Origin: Agrocybe praecox
Lineage: Eukaryota; Basidiomycota; Agaricomycetes; Agaricales; Agrocybaceae
NCBI GenBank assembly: GCA_964017145.1
Contig: CAXHKQ010000067.1
Location: forward strand, 1-22,975
Direction: 5' to 3'
DNA length: 22,975 bases
Under the pieces are notes generated by a model. That model did no database searches and was not told the DNA's origin. It saw nothing but the letters and a program-made list of their open reading frames with translations. Made by a program: the position numbers and the translations under genes. Below, in pieces: positions 10,320 to 19,690 of the stretch. Position 1 is the first letter of the stretch, and each line of letters starts with the position of its first letter.

Positions 10320-10775
10320 TCAAGATTCGTCCTCATAGTCGACCAAATCCTCAGGTGCGGTGACAGGTTGCGGAGCAGGAGCAGCTGGTTGCGGGATGGG
10401 AGAACGAGAACGAGATCGTGCCCTGGTCGTTGGACCAGGGGGTGCGATAAACAATTTTGTGGGGGAGGCTGCTGTGGGTGAAGATGTCGATTTGAGGACC
10501 GAGTCTTGAGTTGCGGTGCAAGGGTTGGCGTGCGTAACAGAGGAAGAGGTAGTAGGTGGAGGCGAATGAGATAGAGCGACAGCGACAGGTGCGGCGGATG
10601 GTTCAGCAGAGGGAGAGGTCCTGGGAGCATTTTCAGGAGTGACAATGATTTCAGGGACGAGATGGGTCTCATCTCTTTTGTCATTGTCAGCTCTGCCGTT
10701 AAGGTGCTTGCTGCGGGGTTGAGTGTGTATGTACGATTTGTACTTTGTATATACTCCGAAACAAAACCCAATCAA
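10320..10775 (-). CDS. Ser/Pro/Ala-rich 151-codon frame, possibly the 3' exon of a truncated gene
   Basis: Open from ATG 10775 to the stop at 10320. The part from about residue 23 on is protein-like: RDETHLVPEIIVTPENAP, a long Pro/Ser/Ala-rich linker, an Arg/Ser patch (TRARSRSRSPIP) and an acidic end (EDLVDYEDES). The first ~20 residues are less convincing. A CCCCGCAG acceptor just before SKHLNGRAD, and a GTATAT donor upstream, would make this a last exon. The upstream DNA runs directly into the repeat-rich non-coding block, so the 5' part of the gene may be lost. A second overlapping frame is open over the same interval, as expected for Ser/Pro-rich coding. Function unknown; a gag-like or disordered nuclear protein is possible. 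Confidence 0.4.
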   Translation of the reverse strand: MIGFCFGVYTKYKSYIHTQPRSKHLNGRADNDKRDETHLVPEIIVTPENAPRTSPSAEPSAAPVAVALSHSPPPTTSSSVTHANPCTATQDSVLKSTSSPTAASPTKLFIAPPGPTTRARSRSRSPIPQPAAPAPQPVTAPEDLVDYEDES

Positions 10776-12385
10776 TGTGATTAGTTCTTTCGTGGGAGGG
10801 ATACGCGATACGCGTCGTTAATTATGTTTTCTCTCTAAAGATACGCTCTCTAATGCAACAGAACGTTTCCCAGGATCGAAGATCACAAGTGTTTGAGTAG
10901 CTTACGCACAAAGCGAAGTTCCTCGGAAAGTGTAAACGTAGATTTAATGTGTTTCCACAAGATGTAGTGTGTAGGTAGTTCGCCACTTAGGCTGGATACT
11001 TAATCCAAAGTCTTTTAATCACTTAGAAAGGGGACTCAATCCTAAACGGGCCACTTAGGTGTCACTTAGACTATTTGCCACTTAGGCAGGGAACTTATCC
11101 CTCGGAACGGGCCACTTAGGCGTCACTTAGACAATTTGCCACTTAGGCAGGGAACTTATCCCTAGGAACGGGCCACTTAGGCGTCACTTAGACAATTCTT
11201 GCCACTTAGGCGGGTATTAAGCTTTATGTCACTTAAGACAGAGGAAACTTTATCCCAATACGTTTATTTAGGTTCCTCGAGAACTCTACAAGTTAACTCA
11301 AGTCGCTCAACTAACGCCAAGATGCTCAAATGACACGGTAGGTAGTCTGTTCAATAAAACCAACTCTCGCGGAGATTTATTAGGTACCAAAGGTCGATCC
11401 TAGGAGTTTGCAACTCAATGCGCGTTCCTCGAATGTGGACAACTGGGTTCTAGTTTATCTGGGGTGCTACGGTAATTTACAGGCTGTTTATATAGTGCTA
11501 GATCTCGGAAAATACAGGAAATAATATTATTGGTTAACGCTAGGTAGCTCCACTCGATGCATAAGCAACCAGTAGGTACCATGCGTGTTTTTGTATACCC
11601 TCGGAAGGGTTCGTATGGTTGGGCAAGTCGCTGACTTGAGCATGACGCTCCGAGGGCGCTTATTCGCATTAGCCGACGATCATTGATCGACATCGTAGGG
11701 TCCGAAGCATCGGAGTACCGTGTTATCGTATGGATCTACAATCCTCGGCTCCACAACTGCCGTTTAGGGTAACTGCGCATATCCGAGGGTCTTAAGACCA
11801 TGTGTAAGCGTTCCTAGGAACTTCTCCTTTTAGGTTTATCAGCGATCTGACTCGAGCAGACGTTGGCAAGTCCTAATTGGCATTACTAGTGCTTGTCATT
11901 TCGTTTGCATAGTGCCCACTATGTTCCTAGGGACCAGTAATGTATTTGTTTAATGCTATGACTGGTCCTACCGCTTTGAGTTAACGTTCCTAGGAACGAT
12001 TGCAGTAGTTTACATGTACTTCCGTATGGTGGGAACTTTCCGTTACCATATTAAGTAGATGTGGACACGTCGTGCACTGTGTAATAATAGGTGGCCATAG
12101 TACTGTTAAACTTATTATTAGCAGGCCTTAGCTTACATCCCTGGTGGAATAATATTATCCTAGGAGCCTTCGATCTTGCTGTATCGCCGTTAAAGCGTTT
12201 CCACGCGTTTCCGAGGAACTGCTAAAACTAACTCTAGCACTCGTAAGGTTCGTCCTTGGATCTTTAGAGTGGTTTCCCCTAGCCAAACATGTAGCTATCC
12301 TTGCTTGTATTTGTGTAGACTTAATAATAAAACTCTTTTATTATGCCAAAAATTAAGTAGGTTAGATCCACGGACTACCATTCAG
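10776..12385. other. 1.6 kb without genes, rich in CCTAGG/CCTCGG palindromes
   Basis: No convincing open frame on either strand. The block holds about fifteen imperfect palindromes of the form ttCCTmGGaa, including gttcctaggaac at 11810-11821 and the perfect 14-mer cgttcctaggaacg at 11985-11998, plus many CACTTAG words. I did not see the GC-rich TGCGCCGC word here although it is frequent on both sides. A short hairpin (aataataaaa-ctc-ttttattat) sits near 12322. This may be inserted retroelement or LTR-like DNA, but no TG...CA ends, primer-binding site or target duplication could be fixed. Confidence 0.5.
11048..11214 (+). repeat. 61-bp tandem repeat (about 2.7 units) with CACTTAGG sub-motif
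   Basis: Units start at 11048, 11109 and 11170, each opening gggccacttagg. Within a unit the word CACTTAG occurs three times, and units end in ccct(c/a)ggaac, the same quasi-palindrome that recurs over the following kilobase. Degraded related copies lie at 10981-11030 and about 11228. Confidence 0.9.
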
Positions 12386-15067
12386 TCACAGCCGAACGCC
12401 GGTCGTATCACCGTCGACTTGCATGTTGGAGTCGGCCTGCACCTGGTCCTCATGATCGATGCTGGTGGCGCGGACCATCTCAGAATCTTCTTCCCCCTCT
12501 GCATCTCCGGTGCCATCCGCGTCGATGTCCATGGGCACTTGAATACTGCCGCTGGTTTCGCTCTCTGCATCTTCAGATGTTGTGGCAGGGGCTGCGGTGG
12601 AGGGCACGGCGCACTCCGGCTCGTTGGCATTATCCTCGCTATCACTGCTGTCTTCCCCCGTTGAGCTCCCAGATGTCACATCCGCAGCAAATCCTGTGAG
12701 AGATTTGCGTTGAGCGCCTTGCTCGTTTATGGCGGGTTGACCTTCACCATTGTCGTTGTCGCCTTCCTCGTCATCGTCGTCGGAGCCATCAAGGTTGACT
12801 GTGCGGGTTGCCGCAGATCGCGCCGCAGAGCTGTTGGCCACAAGGACTTCTTTGACAGTTTTGTCAATCTTTCCCAACCAGGTGCGGTTTTCGCCCACAC
12901 CTGCGTATGCCATGTCCGCCGTCATCTTGACGCTTTCGAAGTCATCGCGGGTGATGGGCGGCTTGGATTTTTTCTTCACCCATGCAATGTCGACTTTGGC
13001 CTGGTTTGCAACGGTGGTCCACTTGGTGTGCTCGTCGTTCCAATTTGCAATCGTGCGGTCCACCTTTGAATTAATTGCACCGTACAACTTCTCGATCCCT
13101 GCCAACTTGGTAGTGAACTCTGTGATAAGTGCTTAGTAAAATTTTTGATAGGCATGGTAGACGATGTACTTACCTTCCTGGTTCTTGACGATTGTTTCCT
13201 CCAAGGAACAAATTCATTTCTCCAGCCCAGCCACATATTCAGCGCCTGTAAATGACATCATTACAACGTAGGACAATACATTGTCTCAACTTACCTGGCT
13301 CTGCTACAAAAAGCTTCAAGGTTTCCTGTTTCACCTTCATCGTCTTAGCCTCCGTGAATGCTGAGTCCTGGGGTATGAACCTTGGAAGGCCATACCAGCG
13401 GCAGCAGCGCTTTGCGCCGCTACCTGTGCATTCCTTGCATGCCACTCTCAGGATTCCATCGTTCCCAATCTTGTAAGATGCCTTCGTGTATGGCTTTTGT
13501 GTGCACGTAGACCCCTTTGCACGGCACTGCTCGCATTTGTCAGGCCGTCCAAGCGCTATGAGCTGGTCGACTCGTTCTGCCAAAGTACCCGTCAAGGAAA
13601 TGGTCCCACATGAACTTCCTGCGCCGGCGTCTGCGGCGACCGTCGTTTCTTCGGTTCACTTGTGTTTGCGCGTCGCAGTAGAAGACCCCTGCGGCCCTTT
13701 CTCTTGCTTCAAGACAGGCTGTGTCTTTCCCTTGCTCGTGCTCGTCTTCACGAATTCCACCTGATTGTCTGAGGATTCGTCCTCGCTGCTGAGCTGCCTG
13801 GCCTTTCCCTTTCCCTTGTTGATAGTCGCCTTCTTCTTCTGCTTAGGCACCGGGGTTTCCTTGTCGTCCTTGTCATCGTCACCGTCGTCATTGCCTTCAC
13901 TCTCGTAGTCGTCAGTAGGAACACGAGTGGCCTTCTTTTTCTTTGGCTGCTCTTCCTCTTCGTCACTCGAGACGTGCACCGACTTGCGCGCCGCACGCTT
14001 CTTTGAGAGCGGTGCGTCTTTATCTTCGTCGCTGTGGACATGCACCGACCTGCGCGCCGTGCGCTTCTTCGACGCTGGTACGTCCTCTTGCTTTTCATTC
14101 TTCTCGGGCGCAGGGCGCGCCGTCTTCACCTTTTTCTTCGGATGTTCCTCCTCCTCTTCATCCAGGGGCAACACCTTTTTCTTCTTCTTCGTCAGCTGAT
14201 GCTCCTCGTTGTCTTTCCTTGGTAAAGGGGCCTTGCTACTCCCCTTTTTTTGCCTCGAAACCGGTTCCTCTTCCTCGTTGTCGGATGCCGTGGTCTGCGC
14301 CGCCTTCTTGGTGTTTGCTCTCTCATTCTTGTCCTTGCCTGCTGTTGCCGCACTTCGCGCCGTGGGTCTTCTTTTTGCATCAACATTATTGTCGAATGTT
14401 TGATGTGCGACAGACGCCGCAATCTCCGCCGCCAACAGTTGGGACGCACCCGTTACTTTTTGCTTGGGCTTGGGCTTCGGCCTTGTCGATATTCCATCTG
14501 TGGTTCCATTTCCGTTGTCCACCTCCATGGAATCCCGACTTTCTGCAGCTGCAGTGCCAGCCGCGGCGCTACCTACGCCGCTTGACAAAGCAACCGGTCT
14601 CTTCTGCAATTCAACCACCATCTTTTTCCCCTGCGGTGCGCCGATCTTCACTTGCGGCGGAGGTGGTGCCGGCAATACGCCTTTTTCTGGCACAAATGCC
14701 TGCTCCGCTTCATGGGCCAAGACGATCGTGTCGACGGCATCACTGAGCCGGTGAGTGACGTTGTTGTTGATGAGGCAGTCCTTGTAGGTCTGGATGACCT
14801 CCCACAGCAGTGTCTTCTCTCCTAGCTGGGGGTGCTCCAACAGTTCCCTCTGGTGTGCCTTGAGGTGTTTGACGATGCCCCTCTGCGCCGCAAATTAGTA
14901 AGCCGTATTACATCAAATGCAGTGCTATTCTTGCTCACCATTTTCCTGTGTACATCGGGCAAAAGAATCAGGTGCTTATTCTCGTTGTATGCCAGTTGGA
15001 ACTTCGTTTCCAATTTGGCAATTGTTTGCCCGAGAGATTCGTAGGTGTATGGTTCGCGGGTAGGCAT
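12386..15067 (-). CDS. Unrecognised nuclear-type protein with Zn2Cys6-like cysteines; two in-frame TGA codons
   Basis: Exons 15067-14939, 14882-13295, 13245-13174 and 13119-12386 give an 840-codon frame (2523 nt) with introns of 56, 49 and 54 nt. Two TGA codons interrupt it, at 13658-13656 (after KHK) and 13216-13214 (in the 72-nt exon). Each would be CGA (Arg) before a C-to-T change. The first could instead be removed by a poor 45-nt intron (GTGAAC...GAAG), the second by in-frame skipping of the 72-nt exon. The middle is a highly charged Lys/Glu/Asp stretch with a duplicated unit (KKR.AR.SVHV.SDE). The CEQCRAKGSTC half-site (C-x2-C-x6-C), then C-x2-C-x7-C about 20 residues later, recalls a fungal Zn(II)2Cys6 binuclear cluster with a long linker. 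The C-terminus is acidic. This suggests a nuclear or DNA-associated role; the gene may be decaying. Confidence 0.6.
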
Positions 15068-15333
15068 TGCAACGCAGTTTGGAGGATTTGTGCCGGCGGA
15101 TAAAGATGATGCTGAATGAGGAGGAAGGTGTTCAAAAAAGAACTTGTCCGCGTCATCCGATCAGCTTGAACGCCACAATGTCACACCACATGACTTATCG
15201 ATCAAAATAGTCACATTCATCAATTAGCTCCATCAAAGATCACCATATCGCGTTACACTTATTTTATTACCTTTACAACCAAAGTTCGAAACACGTCCAC
15301 CAATCATTCTTTATTCCCAAGTATCTGCTCGAC
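15068..15333. promoter_or_regulatory. Shared divergent promoter region, Cys-rich gene / coiled-coil gene
   Basis: 266 bp between two outward-facing start codons, almost the same spacing as the KDZ/706-aa pair. The plus-strand side is AT-rich with a TATA-like tattttatta near 15260 and a short C/T-rich leader before the ATG. No sequence similarity to the other divergent region was obvious. Confidence 0.45.
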
Positions 15334-16104
15334 ATGGTGGAATCAGGCAAAAAAAAGGCGGGGAAGAACAAGGGATCTACGCCCAAAGCTATCAAGAGCT
15401 TGCCCTCCATTCCAGATGGTTACGTTGAGGGTGTAACGGCAGAGGGCAAAACATTTGTTGTCCCTCAATATTTGTTGACAGACTTTCAGACGCAATTGGC
15501 TGCACTCGAAAAAAAAAAGGCGATTGCAGTTGTTACAGGCATCTACTGGGGTACGTACTTTCTTATAATTATGCGGTATGTGGCAGATATGTGCGGCGCA
15601 GCATGCATATTTGGTACTATGATCGCAAGACACTGGTACGATGCGCCGCACATTTCGATCTACATTTTGGGTTACAACGCGCCGCATGTCCACTGCTAAC
15701 ATGTTGTCCAATTTGCTGAAATTTTCTCACTTGCAGTCTGGCATTCCACATAACCTTGACAACTTCGATAGAATAACGGAGCTTGAGGTGAAGTTCCCAT
15801 CCGACCCCGTAAGTAATGTTATTGTTCATGCAGTTGAAACAGTTATAACTCGTCTTCTCAGCAAATGACTCAACATGATATCTTGGAGCAACATGCCGCG
15901 ATCATGGCTCTTCGTGAGAAGCTAGGCATATCCTATAAGGATGCGTGTCATCGACTTTATCTTGCAGAAGTTGAACATTTGAGGGCTGAGCGTGACACTT
16001 TGTTCGCCTTTGAAGAGTTGGAGGGAAAGATCCGAGGGGCAATTTTGATTCCAATAGTGTCGGAGGGCAAGGTGGACCATGCTGGTGACATGACTGTGGA
16101 TTGA
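15334..16104 (+). CDS. Small Lys-rich, coiled-coil-like protein; frame broken at an A10 tract
   Basis: Exons 15334-15550, 15737-15808 and 15862-16104; introns of 186 (GTACGT) and 53 nt (GTAAGT). The first exon is 217 nt, one too many. In the annotated frame the spliced product hits TAA at once. If the run of ten A (15509-15518) were nine, the exon would be 216 nt, the 5' junction would become phase 0 and a 176-aa protein would result, ending EGKVDHAGDMTVD. The N-terminus is Lys-rich (KKKAGKNKG), followed by short helices and a heptad-like segment (ILEQHAAIMALREKLG; YLAEVEHLRAERDTLFAFEE). No family was recognised. The stop is followed 6 bp later by the start of a large inverted-repeat element, so its 3' UTR is probably altered. 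Confidence 0.6.
15589..15653. other. 12-bp perfect inverted repeat of the GC word inside a 186-nt intron
   Basis: atgtgcggcgca (15589-15600) and tgcgccgcacat (15642-15653) are exact inverted copies 41 nt apart. A third related word (acgcgccgcatg) follows at 15678. The intron is about twice the length of most neighbours and otherwise AT-rich. Confidence 0.85.
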
Positions 16105-16110
16105 CACCTC

Positions 16111-16695
16111 TAGCAGTTAACCTCATACATGAAACCTGGGCAGTTGACTGACAAGGCTCATACATCAGGGTGGGCAACTGCCCAAGGTGGCAGTAATATA
16201 TGAGTGCTTATAAAGTGCACCAGAGGGACCATAAGGGCTGAGTGGGCGGAATTGGCAGATGCCTTAGTCAAACATATGTAAACAATGCAGGATTTGGACA
16301 TTTTTACAGTATTTGGACAATTGCGAGAGAATGGATGGGTGGTTTGGGGCGCTTGTTGGGAGGTTATGATCAGATAATTAATTCTGATTTTTTGGCGCCC
16401 TTTGCCCCACCAAAAAGGAATGTTACGGGATGGATGCGCAAAAGCAAAACTGGATGACGTGTTATTTTTGGACATTATAATATTCTTTTGGGCGCTGCGC
16501 TATTTTTAATTATGATATAATCACTTTTGTACTATATTTATTTCACATATATATTTTCTAGCCTAGATTAGATTAGATAGAAAAAAAAGCGAACTGTCTA
16601 CTATGTTTTGAGGCGGCTCTTCCCAATTTGGCATTTACTACCATTTTGGTACATCCTTCTTAAAACATATAAAATTCATCAAATTATTTTATGGT
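16111..16695 (+). repeat. Left terminal inverted repeat of the 4.3-kb element
   Basis: Inverted partner of 19800-20399. Identity is nearly complete over about 16130-16450 and drops inward (for example gtgttatttttggacatt against gcgttatttttagctta), ending near the shared aacatataaaa. The near-identical core keeps a 71-codon open frame in both arms, but that frame has no ATG at its start. Confidence 0.9.
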
Positions 16696-17179
16696 GTATA
16701 CTACAGTACATTGAACTAATACATATATTTACTGACTTATTTCAAAAGAGCAGAAGAAGAGAGCGACGAGAAAGCAGAATAACGAGAGAGAAGGAAGCGA
16801 GCGCAAAGACGATGAATACGAAACCGAGAACGATGTGCGTTCTCGATTTCGTATGTCTCTCGTCCTCGCTGTTCCCCCTACTCGTCATCCATCTTACTCG
16901 CCAGCCAACCCCCCCTGCTCTCCCTACGCAAACCTCTGCCTCTCGTCCCTTCTCCACCTCCTCTCGTCCTTCGGGGGCCACCTCTTCGCATTCGCGCTGG
17001 CGCTTACTTGTACTGGTGCATGGGGAAGCAGGGGTGCTGCCGTTAGGGGGGGTGCAAGTGGTGGAGGTGGTGAGGAAGGAGGTGCCAGTGGGTAGGCGTG
17101 AAGCCCACGGCTCGCGAGAAGGTGGAGACGGCGTCGTCGTCGTCGTCGTCGCATACCCAACCACCTGCTCGTACCTCGC

Positions 17180-17308
17180 AGTGTCGTTGCCGTCGTCCTA
17201 GGCACCACCCACATCCCTGCATCGAGGGAGGGGCCAGGTGCTGTCGTTGCCATCGTCGTCGTTGGCGGTCAGGACCACCCACATCCCTGCATCGAGGGGA
17301 GGGGCTAG
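17180..17308 (+). repeat. ~70-bp tandem duplication with cccacatccctgcatcgagg
   Basis: The segment containing tgtcgttgc, then cgtcgtc, then cccacatccctgca and a gaggggc end occurs twice in tandem (motif cores at ~17208 and ~17278). A third, diverged copy of the core starts at 17511 and an inverted one ends near 18330, so the same motif marks several internal boundaries of the element. Confidence 0.75.
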
Positions 17309-17402
17309 ACATGGTGGGTCAGTGCACGAGGGAGAGTCAGCAGCGGGAACGAGAGCTAGTCTCGTTCGCGCGCCTCGTGCCCTGTTTAACGTCGATGTTT
17401 GA

Positions 17403-17466
17403 CATCGTTTGTCGTCGTTCGTGGTCGTTTGTCGTCGTTCGTGGTCGTTCGTGGCCGTTCGTCGCT
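17403..17466 (+). repeat. 20-bp tandem repeat of tcgt/gtcgtt words
   Basis: Unit cgtttgtcgtcgttcgtggt occurs twice in succession, followed by partial ttcgtgg units. It is a simple minisatellite within the TIR element. Confidence 0.8.
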
Positions 17467-17509
17467 CGGCATAGTGGTGTGGTTCGTGCCTCACACCTTG
17501 CCAGGCACT

Positions 17510-18331
17510 GCCCACATCCCTACAGTGAGGGGAGGGGCTATGTGCAAAGCGCCGGCGTGGTGTGATGGGCGTTGATAAGGAAGAAATGAACGCGCGTTGG
17601 TTCATTTCTGTCCAAATCGGGACTTTCCCACGCCGGTCCAGCTCATAGCCGTTTCGCGCTCGTCGCTGTGCTCGACGACAAGAAGGTCTCTGGGAAAGGT
17701 GAGTTCAAAGTAAGCAGTAGAATATGTTAGTATAATTAATAATATTAATTTTGTCTAAAAATATTGAAAAGAGACTGATAAAATATCTTTGAATGCTCAT
17801 CGGTTTGAAGGGTACATATGCTCGCCTTCTAACTCGATGCATTTTTTGTGCATTAATGAATAACATCTTCGTAACACTCACTGGAGTTCATTTTTATTTT
17901 ATTTTAAACATAGACAGTCTATTTGTATTACATAGTGCCCTAATCTAAATAAAATTGCGATTTTTTCATTGAGAATACGAAGAATTTTGTTCACCTGTCG
18001 AACGGAAATCAGCACGCTCGACATATAAATTATGTTTTTCGATGATTTTTGATGGAAAACATAGAAGAATGTCAATTTTTTTTAACACTAATTAGCTTCT
18101 AATAATTTTACAATATCTACTAAAAATTTACAGCTACAGAATATGTGATGTGCCCTCGCCATCGTCGTGCTCGACGATGAGCTCGATCCGGTTATAGACC
18201 AGGCCGGCGTGAGAACATGCCGGATTTGGAAGAAATCAACCATCGATTGGTTGATTTCTTCCTCCATCACCACCACCACCACCATCGTCCAACCGTACCC
18301 AGTCCCTCCCCTCTTTGCAGGGATGTGGGCT
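17510..18331. repeat. Nested inverted repeat pair inside the TIR element
   Basis: The left side (about 17510-17720) and the right side (about 18125-18331) are diverged inverted copies. Both have cccacatccct at the outside, then a gaggggaggg tract, a hairpin (agaaatgaac stem at 17582-17609; a 15-bp perfect stem at 18228-18262 built on ggaagaaatcaacca), then ccaaatc.gg, cacgccgg, and gctcgacga words. The 17720-18110 centre is AT-rich with no gene. This suggests an older TIR element contained within the larger one. Confidence 0.72.
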
Positions 18332-18771
18332 GTTTCCACAACAGCCTGTACTGTCAAATATCTGTATGAACCATGGGTAGTTGCCAGTTTAAGGTGATGC
18401 ATCCACAGCGGTAACTACCCAACTCCTCAATTTCATGTATCAAGCCATCCGACTGGCTGTCTGTGACTATATGTGACTATAGTCATGTGTCTGTTATTGA
18501 TAGCATCAAAGTCCATGCACATGACTTTTTGCTTGCCTCTATTTACATGTTTGGGCTCCACTCATATGTTTATATGGCCTCAAATACAAACAAATAATAA
18601 ATAATGATGTCAGCAGGCAGGGGCAGGCAGGATACAAAATAAACAAGGCTTTTGAGTGATGTCACATCCAAACAACCCAATAAGGCAAAAGGACTTTGGA
18701 CTTTGAGATTTTGAGATAAAGTCCCCTTGATAGATGATAGATGGGAATGAGATAAGATAGGATAAGATAAA

Positions 18772-18940
18772 TCTATTTTTAGATCCGATCTATTTATAAC
18801 TATGGTCTATTTTTAGAATATGTTCAGATTTGTCAAAAGAAACCATTCTATTTTTAGAATAACGTCTAAATTTAGAATATCAATCTATTTTTAGAACACA
18901 TTGCGAATATGATGGATCAAACAGGTCTATTTTTAGAAAC
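18772..18940 (+). repeat. Interspersed array of the palindromic word tctatttttaga
   Basis: Copies at 18772, 18806, 18847, 18884 and 18926, plus related tctatttata (18789) and tctaaatttagaat (18865), spaced roughly 20-40 bp. Unit ends are identical (tcta...tagaa) while spacer sequence differs, so this is a motif array and not a simple tandem repeat. Confidence 0.82.
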
Positions 18941-18969
18941 CTTTAATCAAAATAGCTTTGGTGGCTGTG

Positions 18970-19079
18970 CATCACATGACATATCACATGACATATGGAT
19001 CACATGCATATCACATGACATATGGATCACATGTGGATCACATGCATATCACATGTATATCACATGCTTCTCACATGAC
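18970..19079 (+). repeat. Tandem array of atcacatg words
   Basis: About ten copies of (a/c)tcacatg alternate with acatat, catat, or tgg linkers in units of roughly 10-14 bp. CACATG is an E-box-like half-palindrome, so the array could bind bHLH factors, but low-complexity slippage explains it as well. Confidence 0.85.
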
Positions 19080-19220
19080 TACACCTCTGTAGTCACTGTT
19101 GGTCACTCTGATACATCATATTGGGGAGTTGGGTAACTACCGCTGTGGATGCATCACCTTAAACTGGCAACTACCAAAGACGTATGCATACATCTGACAG
19201 TATTAAGTGTCCACAATCAC

Positions 19221-19690
19221 GGTGACGAGGTAGCAACGACAAGGCAACGACGACGACCACAACTACGATAACTACAGCGCCCACGACGACTCACGACGAC
19301 CAGGACCAGGACGACGCGGGGACGACCAGTACGAGCCCTGGGATGGCGCACCCACGACGACCACGAGGAGGACGACGGAGATGAGGCCCGGGATGACGAG
19401 GATGAGGGCGAGGGGCACGAGGACGATGAGGACGAGCCCCGGAACGACGCACCCACGACGACGACGAAGCCGGGGACGAGGGCGACGAACCCTGGGACGA
19501 CGCACCCACGACGACCACAAGGCCGGGGACGACGTACCCACGACGAGGCCGGGGACGGCGAGGGCGAGGGCGATGAGGACGAGCCCCGGGACGACGCACC
19601 CACGAAGAGGGCGAGGCCGGGGGGTGACGATGACAAGGCCGCGGACGACGAGGAGGCCAGGGACGACGAGGCACCAGCGCGTAGGCAACA
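19221..19690. repeat. GC-rich minisatellite of gacgac/cccacgacga and ggccggggacga words
   Basis: Degenerate tandem repeats built on gacgacgcacccacgacga and ggccggggacga in a region otherwise AT-rich. Long frames are open in several phases on both strands (Ser/Pro/Arg-rich or Arg/Gly/Thr-rich), a consequence of trinucleotide-like periodicity and not evidence of coding. Confidence 0.85.

Larger units (their letters stand above)
16696..17509. other. GC-rich low-complexity interior of the TIR element, left part
   Basis: No gene is supported. The stretch holds a 16-bp-arm hairpin with one mismatch (16817-16832 / 16838-16853, built on tacgaaaccgagaacg), a C/T-rich tract at 16855-16980, and a (cgt)n run near 17127-17150. 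Overlapping frames are open here only because composition is biased. Confidence 0.6.
18349..19202. mobile_element. Nested 854-bp MITE-like element
   Basis: Ends read tactgtca (18349) and tgacagta (to 19202). Strong 51-bp inner arms, 18376-18426 and 19125-19175, match at 49 of 51 positions (ggtagttgccagtttaagg at the outside). The terminal TA could be a target duplication. The interior 18430-18770 shows no gene. The rest holds two short tandem arrays described separately. Confidence 0.78.

Noticed and set aside
16242..16457. A real 71-aa protein in the TIR arms
   Set aside because: The frame begins at GTG, not ATG, is only 71 codons, and its conservation is explained by near-identity of the DNA arms. 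Reported only as a low-interest observation.
16740..17610. Several overlapping open frames of 80-200 codons on both strands
   Set aside because: They lie in C/T-rich and cgt-repeat DNA where stops are rare. They overlap each other in opposite phases and have no splice or start context.
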